DNA of 64,000 bases, from assembly GCA_027493625.1 (NCBI GenBank), contig JAOSKM010000001.1, positions 1,641,489-1,705,488 of the forward strand, read 5' to 3'. Within the stretch, counting starts at the first letter, position 1, and each line of letters begins with the position of its first letter. The notes under the pieces are model-generated. The model saw nothing but the letters and a program-made list of their open reading frames with translations, was not told the origin of the DNA and made no database searches. This DNA is from Planctomycetota bacterium (lineage in GTDB: Bacteria; Planctomycetota; UBA8742; UBA2392). This document shows positions 54,322-63,830 of the stretch, piece after piece. The position numbers and the translations under genes were made by a program.

Positions 54322-56037
54322 TTGAACGCACGCGGACCCGCAATCGTACAGGCAGACCTCACGGTGCTGCTCGAGGTCGATCACCCCGACTACGAGCCGG
54401 CCCGTGACGCGCTCGCCGCGTTCAGCGAGCTGGTAAAAAGTCCCGAGCACATCCACACCTACCGCATCACGCCGCTCAGCCTCTGGAATGCCGCAGCCTC
54501 AGGCATCACCGCCGCGCAGGTGCTTGATTCCCTCACCCGTTACTCGCGCTACGAAGTGCCTGAGCTCGTGCGCACCGAGGTGCTCGAGTACATCAGCCGT
54601 TACGGCCGCCTGGTGCTGGACCTGCACGACGGGCGCTACGTGCTGCGCAGCGACGACACGGTGCTGCTGAAGATGCTCAGCCACCAGCGCGGCGTGGAGC
54701 AGTACTTCGAGGGCTTCCTCGACGATCGCACGGCGCTGATCAGCCAGTCGGCGCGCGGCTTCCTGAAGCAGGCGCTGGTCAAGGTGGGTTTTCCCGTCGA
54801 AGACCTGGCAGGCTACACGCCGGGCGCGCCGCTCGACGTTCAGTTGCGCGCGACCACCACCGGCGGCAAGCCCTTCAGCCTGCGGCGCTACCAGAAGGAA
54901 GCGGCCGAGGTGTTCTATGCCGGCGGCGGCCCGCGTGGCGGCAGCGGCGTGGTTGTGCTGCCCTGCGGCGCCGGCAAGACCATCGTCGCCATGGGCGCCA
55001 TGGACCAGGTCAAGGCCCACACGCTGATCCTGACCGCCAACGTGGTGGCAGTGCGGCAGTGGATCCGTGAAATCCTGGACAAGACCAGCCTGCACGAAGA
55101 CCAGATCGCCGAATACACGGGCGACCGCAAGTCGATCGCGCCGGTGACTGTGGCGACCTACCAGATTGTCACCTACCGCAAGCGCAAGTCGGAAGAGTTC
55201 CCCCACTTCGAGATCTTCAACAAGGCGGACTGGGGCCTGATCATTTACGACGAGGTCCACCTGCTGCCGGCGCCGGTGTTCCGGGCCACGGCCGCCATCC
55301 AGTCGCGCCGGCGCCTGGGCCTGACGGCCACGCTGGTGCGCGAGGACGGCCTTGAGGAAGACGTGTTCAGCCTGGTCGGCCCCAAGCGCTACGACGTGCC
55401 CTGGCGCGAGCTGGAAAAGCAGGGCTGGATCGCCACCGCCGACTGCACCGAGGTGCGCGTGGAGCTGCCCGGGCCGCAGCGCATGCCATACGCGCTGGCC
55501 GGCCAGCGCGAGCAGTACCGCATCGCGGCCGAGAACCCGGTGAAGATGGACGTGCTGGCGGCGCTGCTCGAGCTTCACAAGGGCGACCGCGTGCTGGTGA
55601 TCGCCCAGTATCTCGACCAGCTGCACGAACTGGCGGGCCGCTTCAAGCTGCCGCTGATCGAGGGCAAGACGCCGAGCAAGAAGCGCGAAGAGCTGTACGC
55701 GAAGTTCCGAGGCGGCGAGCTCGGCACGCTGGTGGTCAGCAAGGTCGGCAACTTCGCGGTGGACCTGCCGGACGCCAACGTGATGGTGCAGCTCAGCGGC
55801 ACGTTCGGCAGCAGGCAGGAAGAGGCCCAGCGCCTGGGGCGCATCCTGCGGCCCAAGGAAGACGGCTCGCTGGCGCACTTCTACACCATCGTGACGCGCG
55901 AGACACGCGACCAGGAATTCAGCGCCAACCGCCAGCTGTTCCTCGTCGAGCAGGGCTACCGCTACCGCATCGTGGAGGCCGCCGAGGTGCTGGGCGGCCA
56001 GTTCACGCCCGCGCAGCCGCAGGAGGCGACGTCGTGA
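54322..56037 (+). CDS. XPB-type DNA repair helicase (bacterial)
   Basis: A 571-residue SF2 3'-5' helicase of the bacterial XPB/ERCC3 family. N-terminal ARGPAIVQADLTVLLEVDHP and HIHTYRITPLSLWNAAASGI, Walker A PCGAGKT (about 212-218), DEVH box (310-313), the XPB-specific RED motif in ATLVREDGLEEDVFSLVGPK, and motif VI GSRQEEAQRLGRILRPK. Start taken as TTG 54322, which fits the family N-terminus; the frame is open back to an ATG at 54187. Role in DNA repair or transcription-coupled unwinding is inferred from the family. GTGA overlap with the next gene. Confidence 0.93.
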   Translation: MNARGPAIVQADLTVLLEVDHPDYEPARDALAAFSELVKSPEHIHTYRITPLSLWNAAASGITAAQVLDSLTRYSRYEVPELVRTEVLEYISRYGRLVLDLHDGRYVLRSDDTVLLKMLSHQRGVEQYFEGFLDDRTALISQSARGFLKQALVKVGFPVEDLAGYTPGAPLDVQLRATTTGGKPFSLRRYQKEAAEVFYAGGGPRGGSGVVVLPCGAGKTIVAMGAMDQVKAHTLILTANVVAVRQWIREILDKTSLHEDQIAEYTGDRKSIAPVTVATYQIVTYRKRKSEEFPHFEIFNKADWGLIIYDEVHLLPAPVFRATAAIQSRRRLGLTATLVREDGLEEDVFSLVGPKRYDVPWRELEKQGWIATADCTEVRVELPGPQRMPYALAGQREQYRIAAENPVKMDVLAALLELHKGDRVLVIAQYLDQLHELAGRFKLPLIEGKTPSKKREELYAKFRGGELGTLVVSKVGNFAVDLPDANVMVQLSGTFGSRQEEAQRLGRILRPKEDGSLAHFYTIVTRETRDQEFSANRQLFLVEQGYRYRIVEAAEVLGGQFTPAQPQEATS

Positions 56038-56231
56038 AGCTGCACCTGCACGTGGGCGTGGTCGAGACCGTTGACGAGTCAACACTTGATGAAGTGCTGG
56101 CCGTGGCCCAGTGCACCGAGCGCGTGCTGGCGCGCCTGGCCCCCAACCTGGCGGTGCTCGAGCGCGAGGACGCCGAAAAGGTGATCGCCGCCCTTGAAGC
56201 CAACGGCCTGCACCCGAAGGTGATGCGATGA
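56034..56231 (+). CDS. Small conserved protein of the XPB operon
   Basis: A 65-residue protein (MKLHLHVGVVETVDESTLDE) with a beta-alpha-beta-like pattern ending in AEKVIAALEANGLHPKVMR. GTG start overlaps the XPB stop (GTGA) and its stop overlaps the next ATG (ATGA), so all three are translationally coupled. No family recognised; tight packing suggests a subunit or regulator of the helicase. Confidence 0.75.
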   Translation: MKLHLHVGVVETVDESTLDEVLAVAQCTERVLARLAPNLAVLEREDAEKVIAALEANGLHPKVMR

Positions 56232-57940
56232 CCGAGGCCGCAGCCGGCCCAACCCGCCGCTTCCGCGCCGCCGAGCTGGACCTGCTGGGCGTGCTTGAGG
56301 TCGTGATCGCGCGCGCGCCCAAGGTGCTCAAGAACGGGCTGCCCAACCTGGCGTTCTTCCGCGCCGCCAACGCCGCGCTTAACAGCCCCGACGGCGACGC
56401 GCAGGAGGGCGGCTTCGTGCAGGTCGAGTTCTGGCTGACGCTGGCCCGCGAGCTGGAGCTGATCACGGTCGCCGACGGCCTGCTGGAAGTGACGCCCGCG
56501 GCGGACAGTTTCTGGGGCAATCCACCCGAGCAGCGCCAGGACCTGCTGCGCCGCGCCTGGCTGGATTCGCGGCAGCTGAACGAGTTCGCCCTGTCACCCG
56601 AGCTGGAGCTGCCGTCGCTGAAACGCGGGCGCACGGTGGACGTCACCACCGACATCCCGCTGGCGGAACGCATGCTGGAAGCCCGGCGCGAGCTGGTGCG
56701 CATCATCGAGGCCCTGCCCGGCGAGACCACGCTGCCGCAACTCAGCCGCCGCCTGGAGCGCGAGGCGCGCGACCTGTTCATCAGCCACCAGGAAGACGGA
56801 AGCTGGCGCCAGGTCTACTACCGCGGCATCCGCGAACGCGGCGGTCGCGAAGACGTCGAGCGCGAAGGCGGCTGGGAACTGGTGGAAGGCGCGATCCTGC
56901 GCCTGATGTGCGCACTGCCGCTCGACCGCCTGGGCTGGATCGAGTACGAGGCGCGCACGCAGACCATCACGCCGCTGGCCGAAAGCGTGCACGAGGAGCC
57001 GAGCTTCGAGGCCGTCGTGCAGCCCAACTTCGAGGTCGTGGCGCTGGGCGACAGGCCCGATCCCTCGGCGCTGTGGCGCCTGGCGCGCTTTACCACGCCG
57101 CGTCCGGAAGGGCGCGTGCGGACCTATGTGCTGGAACGCAAGCCGTTCTCGGACGCGCTGGGTCGCGGATACTCGGCCGCTGACCTGGTCGAGTTCCTGG
57201 CCGGGTTGTCGCGTGCGCCGCTGCCGCAGAACGTGCGCTTTTCGCTGAACGACTGGGCCACGCTCTCCGAGCGCATAAAGATCTGGCCCGACGCGCTGTT
57301 GATCGAGGCCGAAGGTGTTGAAGAGCTCGAGAAGCTGCTGCCTGCCAGGCTGCTGGAAGCGCTGCAGCCGACCCGGTTGGCCGGCGGGCACTACGCCTGC
57401 CCCGCGCCCGCGCCGGACACGCTGCGACAGGTGATGCCGCCGCGCCGCACGCTGCTGGATTACACGCGCCGGCTGCCGCCCGTGATCGCGCCGGGCGAAG
57501 GCACGGTGCTGTTCGCCCCACGCGAGGAACTGCACCTGCGCGCGCGCCAGCTGCTGGCGCTGGTCAGCCGCGGGCGCAGCACCGACCGCTACGAGCTTGA
57601 CCCCCTGCTGGTGGAACAGTCGGCTGCCGCGCTGGGATCTTCCGAGCTGATGCGCCGCATCCGCGAAGGCCTCTCGAAGCCGCTTTCCGCGACGCTCGGC
57701 CTGGCGCTGCGTACCTGGGCCGGCGAGTTCACGCGTCCCTACGCGGGCAGCGCGGAGGTGTTCCTGGCCGAGAACCGCGAGCAGGCGGAGCTGCTGGACG
57801 AAATGCCCGATTTCCGGCGCTGGGTGGACCGGCGCCTCGCGCCCGGCATCTTCCTGCTGCGCAAGGGCGGCACCGAGGGAGTGCGCGAGCTGTTGAAACA
57901 GCTCGGCATACCGATGCGCGATGACGCGAGGGGACGTTGA
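56228..57940 (+). CDS. XPB-associated protein with Helicase_C_3-like domain
   Basis: A 570-residue protein resembling the gene found beside XPB in actinobacteria (helicase-associated family). N-terminal winged-helix-like parts (AELDLLGVLEVVIARAPKVL, LTLARELELITVADGLLEVT), then the recognisable EAVVQPNFEVVALGDRPDPS, LARFTTPRPEGRVRTYVLER and YSAADLVEFLAGLSRAPLPQ, which match the Helicase_C_3 pattern. It has no Walker A, so it is a partner rather than a helicase. Coupled to the small gene by ATGA overlap and to the next gene by TGATG. Confidence 0.8.
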   Translation: MTEAAAGPTRRFRAAELDLLGVLEVVIARAPKVLKNGLPNLAFFRAANAALNSPDGDAQEGGFVQVEFWLTLARELELITVADGLLEVTPAADSFWGNPPEQRQDLLRRAWLDSRQLNEFALSPELELPSLKRGRTVDVTTDIPLAERMLEARRELVRIIEALPGETTLPQLSRRLEREARDLFISHQEDGSWRQVYYRGIRERGGREDVEREGGWELVEGAILRLMCALPLDRLGWIEYEARTQTITPLAESVHEEPSFEAVVQPNFEVVALGDRPDPSALWRLARFTTPRPEGRVRTYVLERKPFSDALGRGYSAADLVEFLAGLSRAPLPQNVRFSLNDWATLSERIKIWPDALLIEAEGVEELEKLLPARLLEALQPTRLAGGHYACPAPAPDTLRQVMPPRRTLLDYTRRLPPVIAPGEGTVLFAPREELHLRARQLLALVSRGRSTDRYELDPLLVEQSAAALGSSELMRRIREGLSKPLSATLGLALRTWAGEFTRPYAGSAEVFLAENREQAELLDEMPDFRRWVDRRLAPGIFLLRKGGTEGVRELLKQLGIPMRDDARGR

Positions 57941-59352
57941 TGCGGCTGTTGACCCTGTTGTTCGCGCTGCTGCTGGCGGGCTGCACCATCATGCCCGATG
58001 AGCAGGACCCGCTGCCGGAGGGCGTGACCGACCCCAAGGAAGAACTGGTCGCGCACCTGAAGGACAACCCCAACGACCTCGACTCACACGCCGACCTGCT
58101 GCGCCTGCAGATCAAGGACGGCGACGTCGAAGGCGCGCAGACCACGGTCGGACACGCTTTAAAACACAACGGCAGCGACTACCGCGCCCACCTGCTGGCC
58201 GCGCAGTTCCATCGCTGGCAGCAGGACCTGATCGGCGCCGAGAAGTCGCTGATCACCGCCCGTGACCTCGCCCCCGGCAAGCTGGAGCCGCGCGTCGCGC
58301 TGGGCGGCCTGTACAACCAGACCTATCTCGAGGAAGAAGAGCTCGAGCAGCGGCGCATCGCGCTGGAGCTTGCCGACCCCGCACTGCGCCCCGAGTTCCT
58401 GCTGGACTATGCCTACGCCTGCGCCGACCTGGGGCGCGACGACAAGGCGCTGGAGCTGGCCAACGCCCTGCTGGCCGAGAAAGACGCGCCCCCCGAGCGC
58501 CGCTCGCGCGCCCACGTGCTGCTGTGCGAGCTTGCGCTGCGCCGTGAACTCGAGACCGAGGCGGTAAACCACCTGCTGGAAGCGCTGAAGCTGCAGCCCG
58601 ACTACGAGGGCCTGGTGCAGTATGCCGCGCGGCTGGTCACGGCCGTGCGCGACGGCAAGGCGCTGGAGCCGGTGTTCGACCGCACCCTGGAAACCCAGGA
58701 TCGCGTCGAGCTGCGCTGGGCGGCGCTGTTCGGCAAGTGGATGCTGGGCGTGCAGCGCGCGGCGGCGAGCAAGCAGGACCCGCTGGGCAAAGACGTGGTG
58801 AACTGGTACCGGCGCCTGGACGCCGTGTCGCCGTCGCACCCGGACAGCCTCACGCGCCACTACCAGCTGCTGGCCCTGAACGCCGAACGCGGAGAGGAAC
58901 GCGCGGCCGTCGAGGAGCAGCTGAAGGCCATCGACTTCAGCGCGCCGGCGGCGCCCGCCAGCCTGGCGAGCGTGATCAGCCTGTGGCGCGCCGAGGATGC
59001 CCTGCGCCTGAACGCCCCGAACATCACGCTGTTCGAATTGACGCAGCTGGAAGTGCGCGAGCCGAAGCTGGACGGCATCCGCATCATGCGCACCATGGCG
59101 CTGTTCAAGGCCCGCGACGACGAGCAGTGCCTGAACGCCATCAACGGCTGGATCGAGGAGAGCGAAGAGGACAACGACTTCCTGCTATCCATGCGCTGGT
59201 GGATCATGCTGCGCGACGGCAAGAGCAAAGAGGTGCTGCAGGAGATCCGCGGCCGCGAAAAAGAACCCACCAACGCCACGCTGTGGATCGAGTCCGTGGC
59301 CACCTTCCACCTGTACCGCAGTGGCGGTGAGCTGCCACCGGATAATGGCTAG
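57940..59352 (+). CDS. TPR-repeat lipoprotein
   Basis: A 470-residue lipoprotein (MRLLTLLFALLLAGCTIMP, lipobox LAGC) composed largely of helical TPR-like repeats (ADLLRLQIKDGDVEGAQTTV, LDYAYACADLGRDDKALELA, MRTMALFKARDDEQCLNAIN). Start is ATG 57940 overlapping the previous stop. It is in the XPB operon only by position; an envelope lipoprotein next to a helicase may be incidental. It is convergent with yraN, 2 bp apart. Confidence 0.8.
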   Translation: MRLLTLLFALLLAGCTIMPDEQDPLPEGVTDPKEELVAHLKDNPNDLDSHADLLRLQIKDGDVEGAQTTVGHALKHNGSDYRAHLLAAQFHRWQQDLIGAEKSLITARDLAPGKLEPRVALGGLYNQTYLEEEELEQRRIALELADPALRPEFLLDYAYACADLGRDDKALELANALLAEKDAPPERRSRAHVLLCELALRRELETEAVNHLLEALKLQPDYEGLVQYAARLVTAVRDGKALEPVFDRTLETQDRVELRWAALFGKWMLGVQRAAASKQDPLGKDVVNWYRRLDAVSPSHPDSLTRHYQLLALNAERGEERAAVEEQLKAIDFSAPAAPASLASVISLWRAEDALRLNAPNITLFELTQLEVREPKLDGIRIMRTMALFKARDDEQCLNAINGWIEESEEDNDFLLSMRWWIMLRDGKSKEVLQEIRGREKEPTNATLWIESVATFHLYRSGGELPPDNG

Positions 59353-59354
59353 GC

Positions 59355-59812
59355 CTACCCCCGCTTCAGCACGCCGGCGTCAAAGGCGTTCTCGTAATGC
59401 TCGGCCCGGATCGGCTCGTCGCGGTCGTTCAGGTAGACGCCCACGATGTCGAAGCGCAGCACGTCGTGGAAGCCCTTGCGCGGCAGCAGGCGCCGCGCGG
59501 TCTCAACCACCTGGCGCTGCTTGCGGATGTCCACGGCCTCGCGCGGGGTGATCAGGCCGCCTTCCTTGCGGGCGCGCACCTCGACCACCACCAGCCCCTC
59601 GTTGCCCTTGATGCGGCCGACAAGGTCAAGCTCGCCGTCCTCGTCCATCATGCCGCGCTCGACCAGGCGGAAGCGCTTCTCCTTCTTCAGGAAGTTGAGC
59701 GCGAACTCCTCGGCCGCATCCCCACCGCCCGCGAACGAGAACGCCCGCGCTCAGCCGCTTTGCGCGGCCGCAGTTCCCGGAAGACAGCGCCAACAAGCTC
59801 GAAGAAGAACAT
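59355..59812 (-). CDS. yraN: YraN/UPF0102 family endonuclease-like protein (apparent frameshift)
   Basis: UPF0102 proteins have a PD-(D/E)XK nuclease fold. The clean frame shows EDGELDLVGRIKGNEGLVVV and VEVRARKEGG (GEiDLV...vFVEVK.R), and RFDIVGVYLN near the end. In-frame sequence continues upstream (AAEEFALNFLKKEKRFRLVE) with no start; the ATG at 59812 (MFFFELVGAVFRELRPRKAA) is in another frame. One base added near C4 59720-59723 gives 152 residues with VGDAAEEFALNFL. Follows DUF2199 by 1 bp. In many bacteria yraN lies near rplS, as here. Confidence 0.8.
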
Positions 59813-59813
59813 G

Positions 59814-60329
59814 TCAACCGTGTAGGAGCACTCGGATCCAGTCAATCACTCGTCGAAGCGTAACGCCATGGTGCTGGTCTACTGCAAGGGGATGATCCGT
59901 TGGTTCAACCGTGATCCGAGGTACGGAGTCCGATGGCATCGTTTGGACACTTGTCTTCAGGTACATCGTGTCCGGATAGACAGGTATGGCCGTACAAAGC
60001 CACCCGAAAAAGGGCGGCTCAGTCTCCCGACCGGCGACGTCCCATAACTCGATAACCCGCTGAAAACTTTTCTCGCTGAGCGACACCCATACACCCCATA
60101 CGAAGGGCTCGTCATGATCCAGGATCGGAATTTCCACGTGCCCTCGAACGTAGAACGAAGTTTCTCCCCTTGCACGTATGACACAAAGAGACTGCAACAA
60201 CTCGGAATTTGTTTTCTCCTCATCAGTGATGATTGACCACTGGGCCGGCGCCTCGGCGCCGAAGCATAGAGGTAAATCTTCATGCCACTGACCGCATGTG
60301 GCACACTTCCAGCGCTTCAAATTAGGCAT
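59814..60329 (-). CDS. DUF2199 domain protein
   Basis: A 171-residue cytoplasmic protein: N-terminal CATCGQWHEDLPLCFGAEAP with a CxxC pair, then RGHVEIPILDHDEPFVWGVW, VSLSEKSFQRVIELWD, FGWLCTAIPVYPDTMYLKTS and PTDHPLAVDQHHGV, all DUF2199 landmarks. Function unknown. Its GC is lower than the ribosomal genes around it and a strong terminator separates it from rplS, so it is probably an inserted gene with its own promoter. Confidence 0.88.
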   Translation of the reverse strand: MPNLKRWKCATCGQWHEDLPLCFGAEAPAQWSIITDEEKTNSELLQSLCVIRARGETSFYVRGHVEIPILDHDEPFVWGVWVSLSEKSFQRVIELWDVAGRETEPPFFGWLCTAIPVYPDTMYLKTSVQTMPSDSVPRITVEPTDHPLAVDQHHGVTLRRVIDWIRVLLHG

Positions 60330-60345
60330 TCGAGTCCCAAAGCAA

Positions 60346-60369
60346 ACAGGGCCGCATACGCGGCCCTGT
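60346..60369 (-). terminator. Rho-independent terminator after rplS
   Basis: Perfect 10-bp stem ACAGGGCCGC / GCGGCCCTGT with a 4-nt loop; on the minus strand it is followed by TTTGCTTTGG. Ends the ribosomal-trmD-rplS transcript. Confidence 0.85.
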
Positions 60370-60397
60370 CAGGTTAGCAATCTGTTGTGGCTTGCTG

Positions 60398-60853
60398 CTA
60401 GCTTTCGGCCTTGGCCTCGGCGGCCTCTTCCTTGGCCGGCTCTTCGGCCTTGGCGGGCTGCTCGTCGGCGGTGCGGCGATCGTCGAGCTTGCCCATGTGC
60501 GTGGCGTTGAGCTTCTCGGCGATGCGGGTGGACTTGCCGACGCGATCGCGCAGGTAGTACAGCTTGGCGCGGCGCACCTTGCCGGCGCGCTTGACCTCGA
60601 TCTTGGTGACGTTGGGGCTGTGCAGCGGGAAGATGCGCTCCACGCCCTCACCCTCAACGATGCGGCGCACGGTGAAAGTCTCGCGCAGGCCGCCGCCCTT
60701 GCGGGCGATGCAGATGCCGCTGAAGATCTGGATGCGCTCTTTGTCGCCTTCCTTGATGCGGACGTGCACGTCAACCGAGTCACCCACGTGGAACACGGGG
60801 ATGTCGGTCTTGATCACTTCACGGCGCTCGAGCTCGTGTGCAAAGCCTGTCAT
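60398..60853 (-). CDS. rplS: 50S ribosomal protein L19
   Basis: A 151-residue L19: [60 protein letters not shown] and [21 protein letters not shown] Glu/Ala/Lys-rich tail of about 30 residues ([18 protein letters not shown]) extends it beyond the usual 115. Start at ATG 60853 with AGAAGGA upstream; an in-frame extension to 60940 would overlap trmD and is unlikely. Located at the 30S-50S interface. Confidence 0.97.
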   Translation of the reverse strand: MTGFAHELERREVIKTDIPVFHVGDSVDVHVRIKEGDKERIQIFSGICIARKGGGLRETFTVRRIVEGEGVERIFPLHSPNVTKIEVKRAGKVRRAKLYYLRDRVGKSTRIAEKLNATHMGKLDDRRTADEQPAKAEEPAKEEAAEAKAES

Positions 60854-60881
60854 GGTTCCTTCTCCGTCCGGCACAGGCCGG

Positions 60882-61580
60882 TCATTCATCGTCCAGCAAA
60901 TCCGGACGTCTTTCCTTCGTTCTCTTTCGCGCCTGTTCAAGGCGCCACTTCGCTATCTCGCCGTGGTGGCCTGACTGCAGCACTTCAGGCACCCGCATCC
61001 CCTCAAACTCGACGGGCCGGGTGTAGTGCGGGTATTCGATCAGCTTCCCGCCTAAACCCTTGCCGAAACTCTCTTCATCGGCGCTGGCCTCATCGCCCAG
61101 CACCCCCGGCAGCAGCCTCACTACCGCGTCGGTGATCACCAGCGCTGCCAGCTCACCGCCGGACAACACGTAGTCGCCGATGCTGATCTCGTCCCACTGC
61201 CAGCCCAGCCGAATCCGCTCATCGAACCCTTCATAGCGGCCGCACAACATCAAGATGCGGGGTTTGGCCGCCAGCTCCTCGGCGACGCGCTGCGTGAAGG
61301 GCCGCCCTTGGGGCGTCAGCAGCACCATGTGGGGCTGCTGCTCAGCCTGCGGCAGCACGTGGCGGATGCATTTGAAGACCGGCTCAGGCTTCAGCACCAT
61401 CCCCGCGCCGCCGCCGTAGGGTCGGTCGTCCACGGCCTGGTGGACGCCTTCCGCGAAATCACGGAAGTTGTGCAGGTGGTATTCCACGGCGCCCTGCTCG
61501 GCCGCGATGCGCGGGATGCTCTGTTCGAGCACCGCCTGCACCATGGCAGGAAACAGGGTCAGGATGTCAAAGCGCAACAT
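60882..61580 (-). CDS. trmD: tRNA (guanine-N1)-methyltransferase
   Basis: A 232-residue SPOUT enzyme making m1G37 in tRNA. Visible: [68 protein letters not shown] and [19 protein letters not shown] (trefoil-knot SAM site), ending [19 protein letters not shown]. It is 28 bp before rplS, the usual partner; rpsP and rimM, which normally precede it, are absent and rplQ takes their place. Confidence 0.97.
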   Translation of the reverse strand: MLRFDILTLFPAMVQAVLEQSIPRIAAEQGAVEYHLHNFRDFAEGVHQAVDDRPYGGGAGMVLKPEPVFKCIRHVLPQAEQQPHMVLLTPQGRPFTQRVAEELAAKPRILMLCGRYEGFDERIRLGWQWDEISIGDYVLSGGELAALVITDAVVRLLPGVLGDEASADEESFGKGLGGKLIEYPHYTRPVEFEGMRVPEVLQSGHHGEIAKWRLEQARKRTKERRPDLLDDE

Positions 61581-61662
61581 GGTTGTCTGTCGTCAGTTGC
61601 CAGTTGTCAGAACTGCAGACTGTCCGTTGCCTGGCCGACAACCGAAAACCGACAACCGACAA
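61581..61662. repeat. Short-word repeat between rplQ and trmD
   Basis: Contains CAGTTGCCAGTTGTCAG and a run of CCGACAACCGAAAACCGACA-type 10-mers (about 61637-61661) reading CCGACAAC three times with one AAAACC variant. Non-coding. It separates the alpha-operon part from the trmD part. Confidence 0.6.
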
Positions 61663-62127
61663 CTAAGCCTTCTCTACCTTCGTCCAGGGCGAAGCCGTCA
61701 GCTCGAAGATGCACTGGCTGGCGTTGTCGCCCACGCGTGTGCGCGCCATGCGGATGATGCGCGTGTATCCGCCGTTGCGGTCCTTGTTGCGCGGGCCGAT
61801 GTCGCGGAACAGCTTCTGCACGGTGGTGCGCGCCACGACGCGGACCTTGGTGACCTTTTCTTTGCCTTCACCCGAGGTCTCGGTGGTGGTCACTTCGTTC
61901 TCGAGCTTGCGGTTGCCCGCGAGCTGGACGGCGCGACGCACGTTGTTCAGGTTGTCGACCTTGCCAAGGTGAATCACCTTCTCGGCCAGCGGCTGGAACT
62001 GCTTGGCCTTCTCGACGGTGGTCACGATGCGCTCATGGTCGATCAGCGCCTGGATCATGTTCCGGCCCATGGCCTTGCGATGGGCCGGGCTGACACCGAG
62101 TTTTCTTCCGCGATTGCGATGACGCAT
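61663..62127 (-). CDS. rplQ: 50S ribosomal protein L17
   Basis: A 154-residue L17: MRHRNRGRKLGVSPAHRKAM, NMIQALIDHERIVTTVEKAK, GNRKLENEVTTTETSGEGKE (a short inserted loop), NGGYTRIIRMARTRVGDNA. 21 bp after rpoA on the minus strand. Confidence 0.97.
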   Translation of the reverse strand: MRHRNRGRKLGVSPAHRKAMGRNMIQALIDHERIVTTVEKAKQFQPLAEKVIHLGKVDNLNNVRRAVQLAGNRKLENEVTTTETSGEGKEKVTKVRVVARTTVQKLFRDIGPRNKDRNGGYTRIIRMARTRVGDNASQCIFELTASPWTKVEKA

Positions 62128-62148
62128 TGTTCTGCTCCTGGCCGGTTC

Positions 62149-63201
62149 CTACTCGGAAACCGCGCCGGCCATGCTGCCGTGTTCGACCCCGCCCTCGGAA
62201 CCCATGCCGAAGTCGGTCAGGTCCATGCCGAAGTGCAGGCCCATGTCTTCAATCTTCTTCTTGATTTCCTTGAGCGTGGTCTTGCCCAGGTTGCGGATCT
62301 CGAGCAGGTCGTCTTCGCTGCGCGAGACAAGGTCCGCGATGGTGTGGATGCGCTCGGCGCGCATGCAGTTGTTGGCGCGCACGTTCAGGTCCAGCTCCGT
62401 GATGGGGCGCAGAAGCAGCTGCTTCAGGCGCTCCATTTCGTCGCTCTTGCGGCCGGCGTCGCCCACCTTGGCGCCCTCGGCCACGAGCTGGTCCTTGAGC
62501 TCGTAGTACTGGACGAACGGGTTCAGGTGCTTGCGCATGATCTTGGCGCTTTCCACCAGGCAGAACTCCGGGTCCTTGGTGCCGTCGGTCCAGATCTCGA
62601 GGATCAGACGGTCGTAGTTGGTCAGCTTGCCGACGCGGGTGTACTCGGTCTTGAAGCGCACGCGGGTGACCGGGCTGAAGTTGGCGTCCAGCCAGATCAG
62701 GCCCAGCTCGCTGCTGCCCTGGCTGAGCTCCTCGGCGGTCTGGTAGCCGCGGCCGCGCTTGACGGTAACTTCCAGTTCGAAGGGCTGGGCCGCCGTGAGG
62801 TGGCAGAGCACGAGCTCGGGGTTCATCACCTCGGCATCGGGGTCGGGCGTGAAGTCACCGGCGGTGATTTCACCCTTCTTGTTGACCTTCAGGTGCAGCA
62901 CGCGCGGCTGGTCGGTGTTCAGCGCGACCTGCAGCTTCTTCACGGCCATCACGATGTGCGGCACGTCTTCCAGCACGCCCTTGGGGCTTTCGAACTCGTG
63001 GCTCACGCCCTTGATCTTCAGCGAAACGGGGGCAGTGCCCTCGAGGCTCGAAAGCAGAATACGCCGCAGGCTGTTGCCAATGGTGGTACCGAAACCGCGC
63101 TCGAACGGCTCGACCGTGAAACGGCCGAAGCTGTCGGTCTGGGTTTCTTTGTCGCAGATAAGTCGGTTCGGCAGCTCAAGCCCACGCCAGCGAATTCTCA
63201 T
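62149..63201 (-). CDS. rpoA: RNA polymerase alpha subunit
   Basis: A 350-residue alpha subunit. N-terminal dimerisation domain (RFTVEPFERGFGTTIGNSLR, RILLSSLEGTAPVSLKIKGV, GDFTPDPDAEVMNPELVLCH) and C-terminal DNA-binding domain (ELDLNVRANNCMRAERIHTI, LLEIRNLGKTTLKEIKKKIE). Start at ATG 63201 (MRIRWRGLELPNRLICD) with AGGAG upstream. rpsD, the usual gene between rpsK and rpoA, is missing; only 107 bp separate them. Confidence 0.98.
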   Translation of the reverse strand: MRIRWRGLELPNRLICDKETQTDSFGRFTVEPFERGFGTTIGNSLRRILLSSLEGTAPVSLKIKGVSHEFESPKGVLEDVPHIVMAVKKLQVALNTDQPRVLHLKVNKKGEITAGDFTPDPDAEVMNPELVLCHLTAAQPFELEVTVKRGRGYQTAEELSQGSSELGLIWLDANFSPVTRVRFKTEYTRVGKLTNYDRLILEIWTDGTKDPEFCLVESAKIMRKHLNPFVQYYELKDQLVAEGAKVGDAGRKSDEMERLKQLLLRPITELDLNVRANNCMRAERIHTIADLVSRSEDDLLEIRNLGKTTLKEIKKKIEDMGLHFGMDLTDFGMGSEGGVEHGSMAGAVSE

Positions 63202-63308
63202 TCGACATCTCCTCGCTTCCCTGGCCAATCCGGGGTTCCCGGTGCGCCGCGCACCATCCGTTACCCGGTCAACGTCAACACGTCGTGCGGCGAAAACTTT
63301 TCATGCGC

Positions 63309-63728
63309 CTAGACGCGGCGCTTCTTCTTGGGGCGGCAGCCGTTGTGCGGCAGCGGCGTGACGTCCTCGATCGACTTGACGTCAATGCCGCGCTGCTGGA
63401 TGGCGCGCACCGCGCTCTCGCGACCGGCGCCGGGCCCCTGCACGCGCACTTCCACTTCGCGCACGCCCATCTTCTTGACCTTTTCGGCCACGTTTTCACC
63501 GGCGCGCTGCGCGGCGAACGGCGTGCCCTTGCGCGAGCCCTTGAAGCCCATGCTGCCGGCGCTGTCCCAGGCGAGGGTGTCGCCGTTCAGGTCGGTCATG
63601 GTCACGATGGTGTTGTTGAAGGTGCTCTTGACGTGAAGGATCGCGCGCGGAACGTTGCGCTTGACCTTCTTGACCTTGACCTTCTTTTCCTTCGCGCCCT
63701 TGCCGGACGCCGCAGCCTGCTTGGCCAT
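63309..63728 (-). CDS. rpsK: 30S ribosomal protein S11
   Basis: A 139-residue S11 with a Lys-rich N-terminus, then [80 protein letters not shown] and the terminal [17 protein letters not shown] end (here [13 protein letters not shown]). It lies 102 bp after rpsM. Confidence 0.98.
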   Translation of the reverse strand: MAKQAAASGKGAKEKKVKVKKVKRNVPRAILHVKSTFNNTIVTMTDLNGDTLAWDSAGSMGFKGSRKGTPFAAQRAGENVAEKVKKMGVREVEVRVQGPGAGRESAVRAIQQRGIDVKSIEDVTPLPHNGCRPKKKRRV

Positions 63729-63830
63729 CTCTCAATCCTCCGCGGGCTCAACCCCGCCTTCGGCAGGTACCCCGCAATGTTCACGCCGCCAGCCCGACAC
63801 CCGAGCAGGGCAGCGCCTGGAAACATCCCG

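Noticed and set aside
54322..56037. XPB gene start at ATG 54187
   Set aside because: The upstream 45 codons encode a low-quality sequence without family similarity; the family N-terminus begins right after TTG 54322.
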